In this document: one piece after another, positions 29,796 to 40,643 of the stretch
Numbering within the stretch: the stretch's first letter is position 1
How the letters are laid out: the number at the start of each line of letters is the position of its first letter
Source: Sneathiellales bacterium
GTDB lineage: Bacteria > Pseudomonadota > Alphaproteobacteria > Minwuiales > Minwuiaceae
Reading direction: 5' to 3'
DNA length: 42,160 nucleotides
Assembly (NCBI GenBank): GCA_026992315.1
Contig: JALXAG010000215.1
Span: 1 to 42,160, forward strand
The notes under the pieces: model-generated
Database searches by the model: none
The model's input: only the letters and a program-made list of their open reading frames with translations
What the model was told of the DNA's origin: nothing
Position numbers and translations under genes: made by a program

Positions 29796-31940
29796 TCAGG
29801 CGGCGTTGATGCGGGATGTGAATTCCTGCACCTTGTTTTTCAGCGATGCGGCGCTTTGTGCCAGTTGGTCGGCAGCGCCGAGCACCCTGTCCGCGGCTTG
29901 TCCGGTATCGGTGATGGCGGTTTCGACGGTCTGAATATCCGAGGACATCGCCACCGCCCCCTGGGAAACCTGAGTCACGTTCTGGGCGATGTCGCGGGTG
30001 GCCGCACCCTGTTGTTCGACCGCCGCCGCGATGGAGGATGAGACGTTGTCCATCTCGCCAATGGTGCCGCTGATCGCCTGAATGGCGGAGACGGCAGCCT
30101 TGGTGCGCCCCTGAACGTTTTCGATCTGATTGCGGATTTCATCGGTGGCCCGCGCTGTCTGGGTGGCAAGGCTTTTGACTTCATTGGCGACGACGGCAAA
30201 GCCCTTGCCCGCTTCGCCGGCGCGGGCGGCTTCGATGGTGGCATTCAGGGCCAGAAGATTGGTCTGGGCGGCGATGTCGGTGATCAGATCGACGACCTCG
30301 CCGATCGCCTGCACGGCGTCCGCCAGTTCCTTGACCGTGACATAGGTGGAATCGGACTGTTTCACCGCGCCATCGGCGATATTGTTCGACAGCACCACCT
30401 GCTGGCTGATTTCCTGAATGGCATTGGACAGCTGTTCGGTCGCCGCGGCAACGGCCTGGGCATTTTCCCGTGCCGTGTCGATGGTGGCGGAAACGGTTTC
30501 CGTGCGCTGCTGGCTGATGCCGGTGCTCTCTGCCATGGTTTCGGCGCTTTGGCGCAGCTGCACTGCGGCATTGGCGACATTGTCGATGATGGTGGTGACT
30601 TCCGCCGTGAAGGATTCGGTGGCGCGGATACGCTCCTCGATTTTCCGGCGCTCGGCGTTTTCGCGGGCCAGTTTTTCTTCGGCCAGGCGGCGCTGTTCAT
30701 CGGCGCGGGCGATGGCTTCCCGTTTGTCCTGTTCCTCACGGGCGCGCTTTTCCTCCTCCATGCGCCGGTTTTCGATGGCTTGCTCTTTGAACACTTCGAC
30801 GGTACGGGCTATGTCGCCGATTTCATCGCGGCGGCTGCGGCCGCTGATGTCGATATCCAGCCTGCCTGCAGCCAGATCCTTCATCCGTTCGACTATTTCG
30901 GCCAGCGGTTCGGTGATGCTGCGCGCGATGCGTATGCCCAGCCAGGAGGAAACGGCCAGCAGCAACAGAATACCGGCCAGATCGGCGAACAGGACGGTCA
31001 GTGCGCTGTTGCGCATTTTTGTGGCATAGGCTGTCAGTTCTTTCTCTGTCAGATCTTCGAGTTTCTTGAGCAGATCGATCTTGACGGTAATGGTTTTGAA
31101 CCAGGCGCCGGGGTCGACGTCGGCAGGTTTGCCGGTGGCAACGCTTTCATCGGCAATGCGGCGCATTTTTTCGACCTCGGCGATTGACGGATCCTGTTTT
31201 ATCTTCTGATACAGGGCCGCCTGTGCAGGCGAGGGATCCTGCAGGAAGCGTTCCATGAAAACATCCTGCTGGGCGCGCAGTGAAATGAATTTCCGGTACA
31301 GTTCAGGGCTGAAATGCCGGCGGGCGAAGCCGGCCCCGCCAATGGCCCGTTCCAGCCCGGCCCGTTCCTTGGCCTGCAGGAGCCCGGAATAGGCATCGAT
31401 CTGGCGCACCAGGTGCGGATCTTCGCTCAAATGCCCCATTTCATCGATCAGGGTCAGCAAACTGGCGATGGTCGGCGTGTAATAGGCGGCCATGTCGCCG
31501 ACGGTGGGGCGGAGTTCATCGACGGCCTTGCGCATGGCCGCCAGCTTGTCGAGGCGCTTGATGGCGGCGGCGGCATCGGTGGCGAAGCGTTCGGACAGGG
31601 CTGAAAAATCAAAAGCGGAGAAAGCTTCGCGTAAATCCTGAAGTGCCTTATCGCTGCTGCGGCGCTGCCGCGGCAGGGAATCGGTAAACTTCTTTCCCTT
31701 GCTGCTGAGGAAAACCGCCGATTGTCCGCGTTCCTTCTGCAGTTCATGGACGGCACTGCCGATCTTCGGCGCCAGAATGGCCATGTCCCTGACGGTATCC
31801 ATTTCCGTAGCCGTGCCGTAGCGTTCATAAAGCAGCATGCCGGCGAGGAACAGGGAAGCGATCATCGGCAGGGCCAGGGCCAGGGCCATCCGGCGGCCGA
31901 TGCGGATATCGTTGAAGAGTGTCAGGAACATCATGATCAC
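29796..31940 (-). CDS. Methyl-accepting chemotaxis protein with nitrate/nitrite-sensing (NIT) domain
   Basis: N-terminal [26 protein letters not shown] motif; HAMP; MCP signalling hairpin ([48 protein letters not shown]). Confidence 0.88.
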   Translation of the reverse strand: MIMMFLTLFNDIRIGRRMALALALPMIASLFLAGMLLYERYGTATEMDTVRDMAILAPKIGSAVHELQKERGQSAVFLSSKGKKFTDSLPRQRRSSDKALQDLREAFSAFDFSALSERFATDAAAAIKRLDKLAAMRKAVDELRPTVGDMAAYYTPTIASLLTLIDEMGHLSEDPHLVRQIDAYSGLLQAKERAGLERAIGGAGFARRHFSPELYRKFISLRAQQDVFMERFLQDPSPAQAALYQKIKQDPSIAEVEKMRRIADESVATGKPADVDPGAWFKTITVKIDLLKKLEDLTEKELTAYATKMRNSALTVLFADLAGILLLLAVSSWLGIRIARSITEPLAEIVERMKDLAAGRLDIDISGRSRRDEIGDIARTVEVFKEQAIENRRMEEEKRAREEQDKREAIARADEQRRLAEEKLARENAERRKIEERIRATESFTAEVTTIIDNVANAAVQLRQSAETMAESTGISQQRTETVSATIDTARENAQAVAAATEQLSNAIQEISQQVVLSNNIADGAVKQSDSTYVTVKELADAVQAIGEVVDLITDIAAQTNLLALNATIEAARAGEAGKGFAVVANEVKSLATQTARATDEIRNQIENVQGRTKAAVSAIQAISGTIGEMDNVSSSIAAAVEQQGAATRDIAQNVTQVSQGAVAMSSDIQTVETAITDTGQAADRVLGAADQLAQSAASLKNKVQEFTSRINAA

Positions 31941-32052
31941 CTCGGGGCAACGGTCATATGCAAGGCGTTATATCGATGCTCTTTGTTTAGCCGCAAACAG
32001 GTAAACACCTTGTTAAACCGGGGGGCGGGCCAACAATTATTTTTGCAGTGCA

Positions 32053-32349
32053 CTATGTGGGGAGAAGGCGCAGGCCCTGGATGATGAACAACAATGCCAG
32101 AATGCCGAGCAGCAATATGAGAAAGGCCGTAAACCCCCGGCCCCAGCCGCCCGAAGCCGCGCGCAGGTTGAGATAATCGCGCAGAACGATGCGGGCCTTG
32201 AAGAGAGTAATGGCCGCAAGTGCGGCGATCCAGGCCGGTCCCAGAGCGTCGCCTCCGCTGACATGGCCGCTGATCATGGTGCCGGCTGTCAATGCCAGCA
32301 GCGTCAGCCAGGCGGTGATCAGGATTTTGCGGGAAGGGGGATTGTGCAT
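32053..32349 (-). CDS. norF: NorF-like small membrane protein (cytochrome oxidase subunit IV-like)
   Basis: 98 aa, three predicted TM helices (ITAWLTLLALTAGTMISGH), last gene of norCBQDEF. Confidence 0.8.
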   Translation of the reverse strand: MHNPPSRKILITAWLTLLALTAGTMISGHVSGGDALGPAWIAALAAITLFKARIVLRDYLNLRAASGGWGRGFTAFLILLLGILALLFIIQGLRLLPT

Positions 32350-32360
32350 TGCGATATCCG

Positions 32361-32978
32361 TTAGCGCATCAGATAGACGACGGGAAACAGCAATATCCAG
32401 ATCAGATCGACCATATGCCAGAAGGCGGCCCCGGTTTCGAGATTTTCCAGGCTGTTGCGCCAGCCGACAATGATCAGAATGACGATGCCGAGAACCACAT
32501 GGAGGGCATGAAACCCTGTCAGCAGATAATACAGGGTATAGAAATTATTGGTATCGATGCCGATGCCTTGGGCGGCCTTGTCGGCATATTCCATGCCCTT
32601 GACCACGAGAAACACCAGGCCGAGCAAGGAAGCCGCCGCCAGCCACCAGCGTGCCGCATTGCCCTGTTTGCGGGACTGGGCCTCGACCGCCAGGGCCGCG
32701 CAGAAGCCGGATGACACCAGCACCATGGTGTTTATGCCGCCCGCCAGACGGTTGAGCGTTGCCTGGGACTGGCGGAACGTTTCCGGATCCAGGATCCAGG
32801 CAATGGCGAAACCGATAAGGCCGAGGCTGAAAACCGCCAGTTCGCTCCAGATCAGCAGCCACATCATGGGATTGCCGGGCAATGCTGCCAGCGGCCCCCA
32901 TTCCGCCCGGTCCTCGTCCGCCGCTGCATCGCCCGCGGTTTCGGGCATGACGGTGCCTGTCCGCTCCGTATCCCGCAT
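32361..32978 (-). CDS. norE: NorE-like cytochrome c oxidase subunit III family protein
   Basis: PGNPMMWLLIWSELAVFSLGLIGFAIAW...FYTLYYLLTGFHALHVVLGIVILIIVGWR; start at 32978 (listed ORF over-extended). Confidence 0.87.
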   Translation of the reverse strand: MRDTERTGTVMPETAGDAAADEDRAEWGPLAALPGNPMMWLLIWSELAVFSLGLIGFAIAWILDPETFRQSQATLNRLAGGINTMVLVSSGFCAALAVEAQSRKQGNAARWWLAAASLLGLVFLVVKGMEYADKAAQGIGIDTNNFYTLYYLLTGFHALHVVLGIVILIIVGWRNSLENLETGAAFWHMVDLIWILLFPVVYLMR

Positions 32979-34927
32979 CAGGCGCTGACCAGCTGGCGAT
33001 AGAGTTTCGGCAGGGCCTGCATCAGCTTGTCGGCATGGCTGGTGATGGCATAGGCATTGCGCCCGAAAATATGGGGAAAGTAATCCTGAGCCCTGGCGTC
33101 GATGGTGACACCGAAAACGGCCTGTCCTTTCTGGCGGGCCTCCTGAATGGCGCGGCGGGTGTCCTCGACGCCGTAGCGCCCCTCGTAATGGTCGAGGTCG
33201 TTGGGCTTGCCGTCGGTGATGACCAGCAGCATCCTGCGCTGATTGGGACGTGCTTCCAGCAGGCGGGAGACGTGACGTATGGCCGCCCCCAGGCGGGTAT
33301 AGAAGCCGGGCTTCAGGGCGCCGATGCGCGAGAAGACCTGTGCCCCCAGCGATTCGTCGAAATCCTTGACGGTCGAGACGAAAACACGGTCCCTGCGCAG
33401 GGAGGAAAAGGCGAACAAGGCGTGTTCGTCGCCGCAGGCGCTCAGGCCCAGGGCCAGGGCGGCCATGGCTTCGCGGGCGATTTCGATCACCTGGCGGCCG
33501 CGGACCCAGCTTTCGGTGGAACGGGAAATGTCGATCAGCACCGCCACCGCCAGATCGCGCCCCTGTTCGCGGGGCTGCAGGTAGATGCGGTTCGATCCTT
33601 CCCCCTGGGCGATGAAGTCGCAGCGCGAACGGATCAGGGCGTCCATGTCGAATTCGGCCCCGTCCAGCTGGCGGCGAAGGATTTCCCGGCGCGGACGCAG
33701 GGCTTCGAACTGGCGCTTTACCGCCCGGATGCGCCGCCTGGCGGCCGTAGTCGGCCGCCATTCCTGCCCGGGCGGGCAGACGGGGGCGGTGCTGGCCAGC
33801 ACCCGGCACTGATCGGGCAGATAGGCGTTCTGGCGGTAGTCCCACTCCGGATACAGGTGCTTGCCGGCAAGGCGTTCGCGTTCGGCATCCTCCGGCGACA
33901 GATCCAGATCGAATTTCAGGCGGCTGGCGGCTTTTTTCGAGATGGAGACCAGGCTGATTTCGTCCATGTCGTCTGCGGCCTTGCGGGCGCTGTCCTCGTC
34001 CTCATCCTCGACCTTGCGGTTGATATTGGCCATTTCAGCCCAGGAAAGAACGGATTCGAAACGGTGCAGGATGATCGAATCCCGCCGCTCGACCTGATCG
34101 GCCCTGCGGCGGCGGGCCTTGTAGGTTTTCTCCGGCATCTCATCGTCGTTGCCGGGCAGGGAGGTCTGCGGATCCTCTTCCTTTTCCGTGCCGTGTCTTT
34201 CCCCGTCCCTCTCAGGGCTTTGCACCGCCCAGAGCAGAAGCGGCATGAAAGGGCGGTAATGCCGCCCCGCCTGCCATTGCCCAGTCGTGTCCCTGTCGTC
34301 GAGAATGGCGGCCAGCAATGCCGCATCGGCGCCGGCCGTTCTGTCGCCGAGGAGATGGCGGATACAGGTTTCCACCGCGGCTTCCTGGGGCGGCAAGTTG
34401 CGCAGGGGCCGTTCGCTCAGGAAAGCGCGGCGCAGGGTCTCATAGCGCATGCGCAGGCCGGGAAAACGGAACAGCACCCGCTGTGTCACCCGGTGGGCGT
34501 GGCGCAGGAAGGCGATGTCCCGCTGCAGGGGATCGGCGGGCAGGGCGGGGGCCTCGTCCCTGGCGCATACCGCCCAGGCGGTCAGCCAGAAATACAGATC
34601 GCGGTTGAGGGCGGTTTCCGGCAAGGCGTCGATGACTTCGGGCAGGAACAGGTGCTCGTCCGACAAGCGTGCCTGAACGATCCGCGCCTCGTCCATACCC
34701 AGTTTTTCCCGCCAGCGCAGCCGGTGGGCGGAGGCTTCGGCGCCAATGGCCTTGAGAGTGATGCCATGATCGCCCCCGAGCCCGCGATAGAAAACGCCCA
34801 ACCGCCCCTTGAGGCTGGCGAAAGTCACGGCCGCCTGAGGATAACCGCTGGCCGTGGCCCGCCCGATCAGACGGTGCCACAGGGCGCCGACGGCCTCCTC
34901 GGGTTCGAAGAAATGGCTGAATTTCAT
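32978..34927 (-). CDS. norD: NorD, VWA-domain nitric oxide reductase activation protein
   Basis: C-terminal VWA: AVLIDISRSTESWVRGRQVIEIAREAMAALALGLSACGDEHALFAFSSLRRDRV; between norQ and norE. Confidence 0.93.
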   Translation of the reverse strand: MKFSHFFEPEEAVGALWHRLIGRATASGYPQAAVTFASLKGRLGVFYRGLGGDHGITLKAIGAEASAHRLRWREKLGMDEARIVQARLSDEHLFLPEVIDALPETALNRDLYFWLTAWAVCARDEAPALPADPLQRDIAFLRHAHRVTQRVLFRFPGLRMRYETLRRAFLSERPLRNLPPQEAAVETCIRHLLGDRTAGADAALLAAILDDRDTTGQWQAGRHYRPFMPLLLWAVQSPERDGERHGTEKEEDPQTSLPGNDDEMPEKTYKARRRRADQVERRDSIILHRFESVLSWAEMANINRKVEDEDEDSARKAADDMDEISLVSISKKAASRLKFDLDLSPEDAERERLAGKHLYPEWDYRQNAYLPDQCRVLASTAPVCPPGQEWRPTTAARRRIRAVKRQFEALRPRREILRRQLDGAEFDMDALIRSRCDFIAQGEGSNRIYLQPREQGRDLAVAVLIDISRSTESWVRGRQVIEIAREAMAALALGLSACGDEHALFAFSSLRRDRVFVSTVKDFDESLGAQVFSRIGALKPGFYTRLGAAIRHVSRLLEARPNQRRMLLVITDGKPNDLDHYEGRYGVEDTRRAIQEARQKGQAVFGVTIDARAQDYFPHIFGRNAYAITSHADKLMQALPKLYRQLVSA

Positions 34928-34956
34928 CTCCGCTCCTGCCCGCCTTGGCGGATCCT

Positions 34957-35775
34957 TCAGCCGATGACCGCCTGGACCACATCGCGCAGCCCGGATTTGA
35001 CGTCCTCGTCGTCGCTCAGCGGTTCGATCAGGGCGACGTCGATGGCCTGTTCCATCGGCATGCCGGCAGCGATCAGGCTGGCGCAATAAACGATCAGGCG
35101 GGTCGAGGCCCCTTCCTCTATATCCAGTCCCTTGAGATCGCGCAGCCGGCCGGCCAGACGCACCAGCAGGTGGCAGCGGCTTTCATCGAGGCCGCTTTCG
35201 GCGGCGACGATGCCGGTTTCGGTTTCCGCAGGCGGATAATCGAAGGTCAGGGCAAGAAAACGCTGACGCGTGCTCGGTTTCAGCGATTTGAGAATGTTCT
35301 GATAACCGGGGTTGTAGGAAACGACCAGCATGAAGTTGTCGGCGGCTTCCAGTACCTCCCCGGTGCGTTCCAGCGGCAGGATGCGCCGGTCGTCGGTCAG
35401 TGGGTGAAGAACGACGGTGACATCCTTGCGTGCTTCCACCACCTCGTCGAGATAGCAGATGCCGCCCTCGCGCACGGCCCGGGTCAGGGGACCGTCGGTC
35501 CAGACCGTCTCTCCGCCCTGCAGCAGATAACGCCCGGTCAGATCCGCCGCCGTCAGGTCGTCGTGACAGGCGACCGTGTACAGCGGCAGACCCAGCCGGT
35601 GTGCCATATGGGCGACGAAGCGGGTCTTGCCGCAGCCCGTCGGTCCCTTCAGAAGCAGAGGCAGTCTCAGGCGGTGGGCGGCCTCGAAGACCGCGCATTC
35701 CCCGCCCTGCGGCTGGTAGAACGGCGCGGTCTTCATGGCCTCTGTCCGTTTTTCAGACATCCGGTTCATGGTCAT
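34957..35775 (-). CDS. norQ: NorQ, MoxR-type AAA+ ATPase
   Basis: LLLKGPTGCGKTRFVAHMAHRLGLPLYTVACHDDLTAADLTGRYLLQGGETVWTDGPLTRAVREGGICYLDEVVEARKDV. Confidence 0.95.
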   Translation of the reverse strand: MTMNRMSEKRTEAMKTAPFYQPQGGECAVFEAAHRLRLPLLLKGPTGCGKTRFVAHMAHRLGLPLYTVACHDDLTAADLTGRYLLQGGETVWTDGPLTRAVREGGICYLDEVVEARKDVTVVLHPLTDDRRILPLERTGEVLEAADNFMLVVSYNPGYQNILKSLKPSTRQRFLALTFDYPPAETETGIVAAESGLDESRCHLLVRLAGRLRDLKGLDIEEGASTRLIVYCASLIAAGMPMEQAIDVALIEPLSDDEDVKSGLRDVVQAVIG

Positions 35776-37139
35776 TCAGCCGGTGCTGCCGATGCCCGCT
35801 GCGGTGTCTTCGCGCTTGCCGGAACGAAGGTGGCATAGAGGAACATCAGTACCCCGATGACCACCACGGCGCCGGAACCGAAGCGCATCCAGTAGAAGAC
35901 GGGCAGCTGGTCCTGCACATCCATATAGCCTTCGCCCAGAACCCGTTGCAGGTGGGTCTGGATCGTGCCGGCGAAGGTCAGGGTGAAGGTCATGAAGGCC
36001 ATGCCCGCACTCATCACCCAGAAGCTGGCCATGTTCAGCACCTGGTTATAGGGTTCGCGGCCCAGCAGATGCGGCATGGCATAGGTGATGATCGCCAGAT
36101 TGATCGATACATAGGCGCCGAAGAAGGCCAGATGGCCGTGCGCCGCCGTGATCTGGGTGCCGTGGGTGTAGTAGTTCACCGGGGCGAGCGTATGCAGGAA
36201 GCCCCAGACGCCCGCGCCGAAGAAGGCCAGCACCGCGCAGCCGAGGCTCCACAACAGCGCTGCCTTGTTCGGATGATCGCGGTGGCCTTTCCACACCATC
36301 ATGAAGGCAAAGACCACCATGGCGAAGAAGGGTGCAACCTCAAGCGCCGAGAAGACGCTGCCGATCCACTGCCAGTAACCCGGGGTGCCGATCCAGTAAT
36401 AGTGATGACCGGTGCCGAGCAGCCCGGTGAACAGCGCCAGGGCGACGATGGAATAGACCCATTTCTCGATCACCTCGCGGTCGACGCCGGTCAGTTTCAG
36501 CATCAGGAAGGCAAGGATCGATGCCAGCACCAGTTCCCAGACGGCCTCGACCCACAGATGCACCACATACCACCAGTACATCTTGTCGAGCACCAGATTG
36601 CCCGGATTGTACAGCGAGAACAGGAAGAAGATTGCAATGCCCCATAATCCGATCAGCAGGATATTGGTGATGGCGGTCTTGCGCCCCTTCAGCACGGTCA
36701 TGGTGACGTTGTAGAGGAAGATCAGCGCCGCCACGACAATGCCGAGCTTCACCCACAGGGGCTGTTCGAGGAATTCGCGCCCTTCCTTGCCCAGCAGCCA
36801 GTTGCCGGGAAACAGGTCGAACACATAGGTGACGACGACGCCCAGCGTGCCGATGACCAGGATGATCAACTGCAGATAGGCGAGCATCGGGCTTTCGATG
36901 TCCCGTTCTGCCTCTTCGGGAATCAGGTAGTAGGTAGCGCCGAAGAAGCCGAGCAGCAGCCACACGATCAGCGAATTGGTGTGCAGCATGCGGATGATGT
37001 TGAAGGGCAGAATGTCGGAGAGGAAATTCGGTGCGACATAGACATAGCCTGCCAGCAGGCCGCCGAGTACCTGAATGGCGAAAAGCGCCATCGCCACGGC
37101 GAAATAGGCCAGTGCGATTTTCTGTGTTGGGTATTTCAT
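35772..37139 (-). CDS. norB: Nitric oxide reductase subunit B (cNOR)
   Basis: Heme-copper oxidase-like 12-TM protein: VHLWVEAVWELVLASILAFLMLKLTG, HHYYWIGTPGYWQWIGSVFSALEVAPFFAMV. Confidence 0.97.
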   Translation of the reverse strand: MKYPTQKIALAYFAVAMALFAIQVLGGLLAGYVYVAPNFLSDILPFNIIRMLHTNSLIVWLLLGFFGATYYLIPEEAERDIESPMLAYLQLIILVIGTLGVVVTYVFDLFPGNWLLGKEGREFLEQPLWVKLGIVVAALIFLYNVTMTVLKGRKTAITNILLIGLWGIAIFFLFSLYNPGNLVLDKMYWWYVVHLWVEAVWELVLASILAFLMLKLTGVDREVIEKWVYSIVALALFTGLLGTGHHYYWIGTPGYWQWIGSVFSALEVAPFFAMVVFAFMMVWKGHRDHPNKAALLWSLGCAVLAFFGAGVWGFLHTLAPVNYYTHGTQITAAHGHLAFFGAYVSINLAIITYAMPHLLGREPYNQVLNMASFWVMSAGMAFMTFTLTFAGTIQTHLQRVLGEGYMDVQDQLPVFYWMRFGSGAVVVIGVLMFLYATFVPASAKTPQRASAAPAE

Positions 37140-37150
37140 GGCTTGCCTCC

Positions 37151-37594
37151 TCAGCCGGCGTCGTTCGGCGGCCAGTTCTGCGTCTTGATCGTGCTGACCC
37201 AGCGCAGGAATTCCGTCAGATCGTTGATTTCCTGATCCGTCAGGTTGAATTGCGGCATCTGCCGCCGCCCCTCGACCCCGGACGGTTGGGATTTCATCCA
37301 GTCGCGGATAAATTCGCGCGCGACTTCCGGATCGTCCGGATCGCCGCGACGGATCCAGACATTGCCCAGTTCAGGTGCGTAATAGGCCCCTTCTCCCAGA
37401 ATGGTATGGCAGTCGATACAGGCGTTCTTTTCCCAGACGCGCTTGCCGCGGACGACCGCTTCCGTCAGCCCTGCCTGGTCGGTGGAGACGTTCAGGGCGT
37501 ACAGATGGCTGTCCACGGTCAGGGCGACGAAGATCACCAGAAAGAACAGCGATCCGCCATAAAAGATATTCCGGGCTGCGGATTTCGTTTTCAT
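37151..37594 (-). CDS. norC: Nitric oxide reductase subunit C (membrane-anchored cytochrome c)
   Basis: NACIDCHTILGEGAYYAPELGNVWIRRG heme c motif; precedes norB. Confidence 0.96.
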   Translation of the reverse strand: MKTKSAARNIFYGGSLFFLVIFVALTVDSHLYALNVSTDQAGLTEAVVRGKRVWEKNACIDCHTILGEGAYYAPELGNVWIRRGDPDDPEVAREFIRDWMKSQPSGVEGRRQMPQFNLTDQEINDLTEFLRWVSTIKTQNWPPNDAG

Positions 37595-37659
37595 GCCGCT
37601 TCCCCCATTTAACAAGTGGCTTCGATTTCTTCAGGATAGGTCAGGGGATGTTTCACGCC

Positions 37660-37673
37660 TTGATTGAAATCAA
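37660..37673. promoter_or_regulatory. CRP/FNR-family box 1 (TTGAT-TGAA-ATCAA)
   Basis: Perfect palindromic half sites; about -41.5 from a plausible norC start site with -10-like TATCCT on the minus strand (37638-37633). Confidence 0.85.
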
Positions 37674-37703
37674 GTCTCTCAATTGTGGCGATTTTTGCCA
37701 TAT

Positions 37704-37717
37704 TTGACTTAGGTCAA
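37704..37717. promoter_or_regulatory. CRP/FNR-family box 2 (TTGAC-TTAG-GTCAA)
   Basis: Perfect palindromic half sites in the same intergenic region. Confidence 0.75.
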
Positions 37718-37725
37718 CCGATTAG

Positions 37726-37739
37726 TTGACCTCTATCAA
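37726..37739. promoter_or_regulatory. CRP/FNR-family box 3 (TTGAC-CTCT-ATCAA)
   Basis: Half sites TTGAC/ATCAA; about -41 from a plausible nirS start site (-10-like TACTCT at 37761-37766). Confidence 0.8.
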
Positions 37740-37747
37740 TGTTTTGA

Positions 37748-39478
<1,731 letters not shown>

Positions 39479-39489
39479 TTTCGTGCAAT

Positions 39490-39515
39490 GGGGCGGACGG
39501 GCAACCGTCCGCCCC
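39490..39515 (+). other. Strong hairpin with GCAA tetraloop between nirS and nirE
   Basis: GGGGCGGACGG-GCAA-CCGTCCGCCCC, perfect 11-bp stem, no T-tract. Confidence 0.75.
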
Positions 39516-39562
39516 GTCCCTCAAGGGAACCTAAGCGGAAAAACAGGGCGGGGAGCGGACAT

Positions 39563-40345
39563 ATGAACAAGCAGGGAAAGGTCGTTCTGGTCGGGGCCGG
39601 GCCCGGGGATCCGGATCTGCTGACCCTCAAGGCGCTGAAGGCGCTGAACGATGCCGATGTCGTGGTTTACGACCGCCTCGTTTCAGCGGAAATTCTCGAC
39701 CTCATCCCTGCGGGCACGGTGCTGATCGGTGCGGGAAAGAGCCCCGGCCGGCACACGATGAGCCAGGAGGAAATCAACGATCTTCTGGTTACCCTGGCCC
39801 GGACGGGGCGGCGGGTCGTCCGCCTCAAGGGCGGGGATCCGTTTATTTTCGGCCGTGGCGGGGAAGAGGCGCTGGCGCTTGCCCGTGCCGGGATCGACTG
39901 CGACATCGTGCCCGGTATCACCTCTGCCCAGGGCTGTGCGGCAGCGGCACGGATTCCGCTGACCCATCGCGGCATTGCCAACAGCCTGCGCTTCATCACC
40001 GGACATTGCCGGGAAGGGCGGGAACTCGATCTGGACTGGCCGTCGCTGACGGGCGAGGACTGCACGCTGGTCGTCTATATGGGCCATGCCAGCATGGCGC
40101 GCATCGCCGAGGGTCTGATCGGCCACGGGATGAAGGCGGATACACCCGCCGCCGCCATCATGTGCGGCACGACGGGCCGTGAATGGAAGGTTGCCGCACC
40201 GCTGCATGCCATTGCAGCGACGGCACGGGATGCTGGCATGACCTCTCCGGTGCTGTATATCATCGGCCGGGTGGTGGATACGGCCACAGCTTTGGGATTT
40301 CAGACGGATGAATGCACGCAGGATCACAGCGTCTGTCTTGGTTAG
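39563..40345 (+). CDS. nirE: Uroporphyrinogen-III C-methyltransferase (SUMT), NirE
   Basis: VVLVGAGPGDPDLLTLKALKAL, VVRLKGGDPFIFGRGGEE, VPGITSAQGCAAAARIPLTHRG; located between nirS and nirC. Confidence 0.93.
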   Translation: MNKQGKVVLVGAGPGDPDLLTLKALKALNDADVVVYDRLVSAEILDLIPAGTVLIGAGKSPGRHTMSQEEINDLLVTLARTGRRVVRLKGGDPFIFGRGGEEALALARAGIDCDIVPGITSAQGCAAAARIPLTHRGIANSLRFITGHCREGRELDLDWPSLTGEDCTLVVYMGHASMARIAEGLIGHGMKADTPAAAIMCGTTGREWKVAAPLHAIAATARDAGMTSPVLYIIGRVVDTATALGFQTDECTQDHSVCLG

Positions 40346-40643
40346 CCTGTTGCTGTATCCGGCTGTTTCGCAGGCGGGCGGCGCCGTGCCCGATCCGTCC
40401 CGCCGCCAGCAGCTCATATATCTGCTGCGTCAGGATTGCGGTTCCTGCCACGGCATGACGCTGAAGGGCGGTCTGGGGCCGGCTCTTTTGCCCGAGGCCC
40501 TCGCAGGGCGGCGGGCGGAGGATCTGGCGGCAAGCATTCTCGACGGCGTGCCGGATACGCCCATGCCGCCCTGGCGAGGCGAAATCAGCGAGGACGAAGC
40601 CCTGTGGCTGGCCGGGCAATTGCTCAAAGGACTGAAGGAATGA
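40308..40643 (+). CDS. nirC: Small periplasmic cytochrome c, NirC-like
   Basis: Signal peptide MNARRITASVLVSLLLYPAVSQAGG, heme motif CGSCHG; between nirE and nirF. Confidence 0.85.
   Translation: MNARRITASVLVSLLLYPAVSQAGGAVPDPSRRQQLIYLLRQDCGSCHGMTLKGGLGPALLPEALAGRRAEDLAASILDGVPDTPMPPWRGEISEDEALWLAGQLLKGLKE

Noticed and set aside
33035-35089. 684-aa plus-strand ORF opposite norD
   Set aside because: Shadow ORF of norD, no domain recognisable, whereas norD has a clear VWA domain and operon context.
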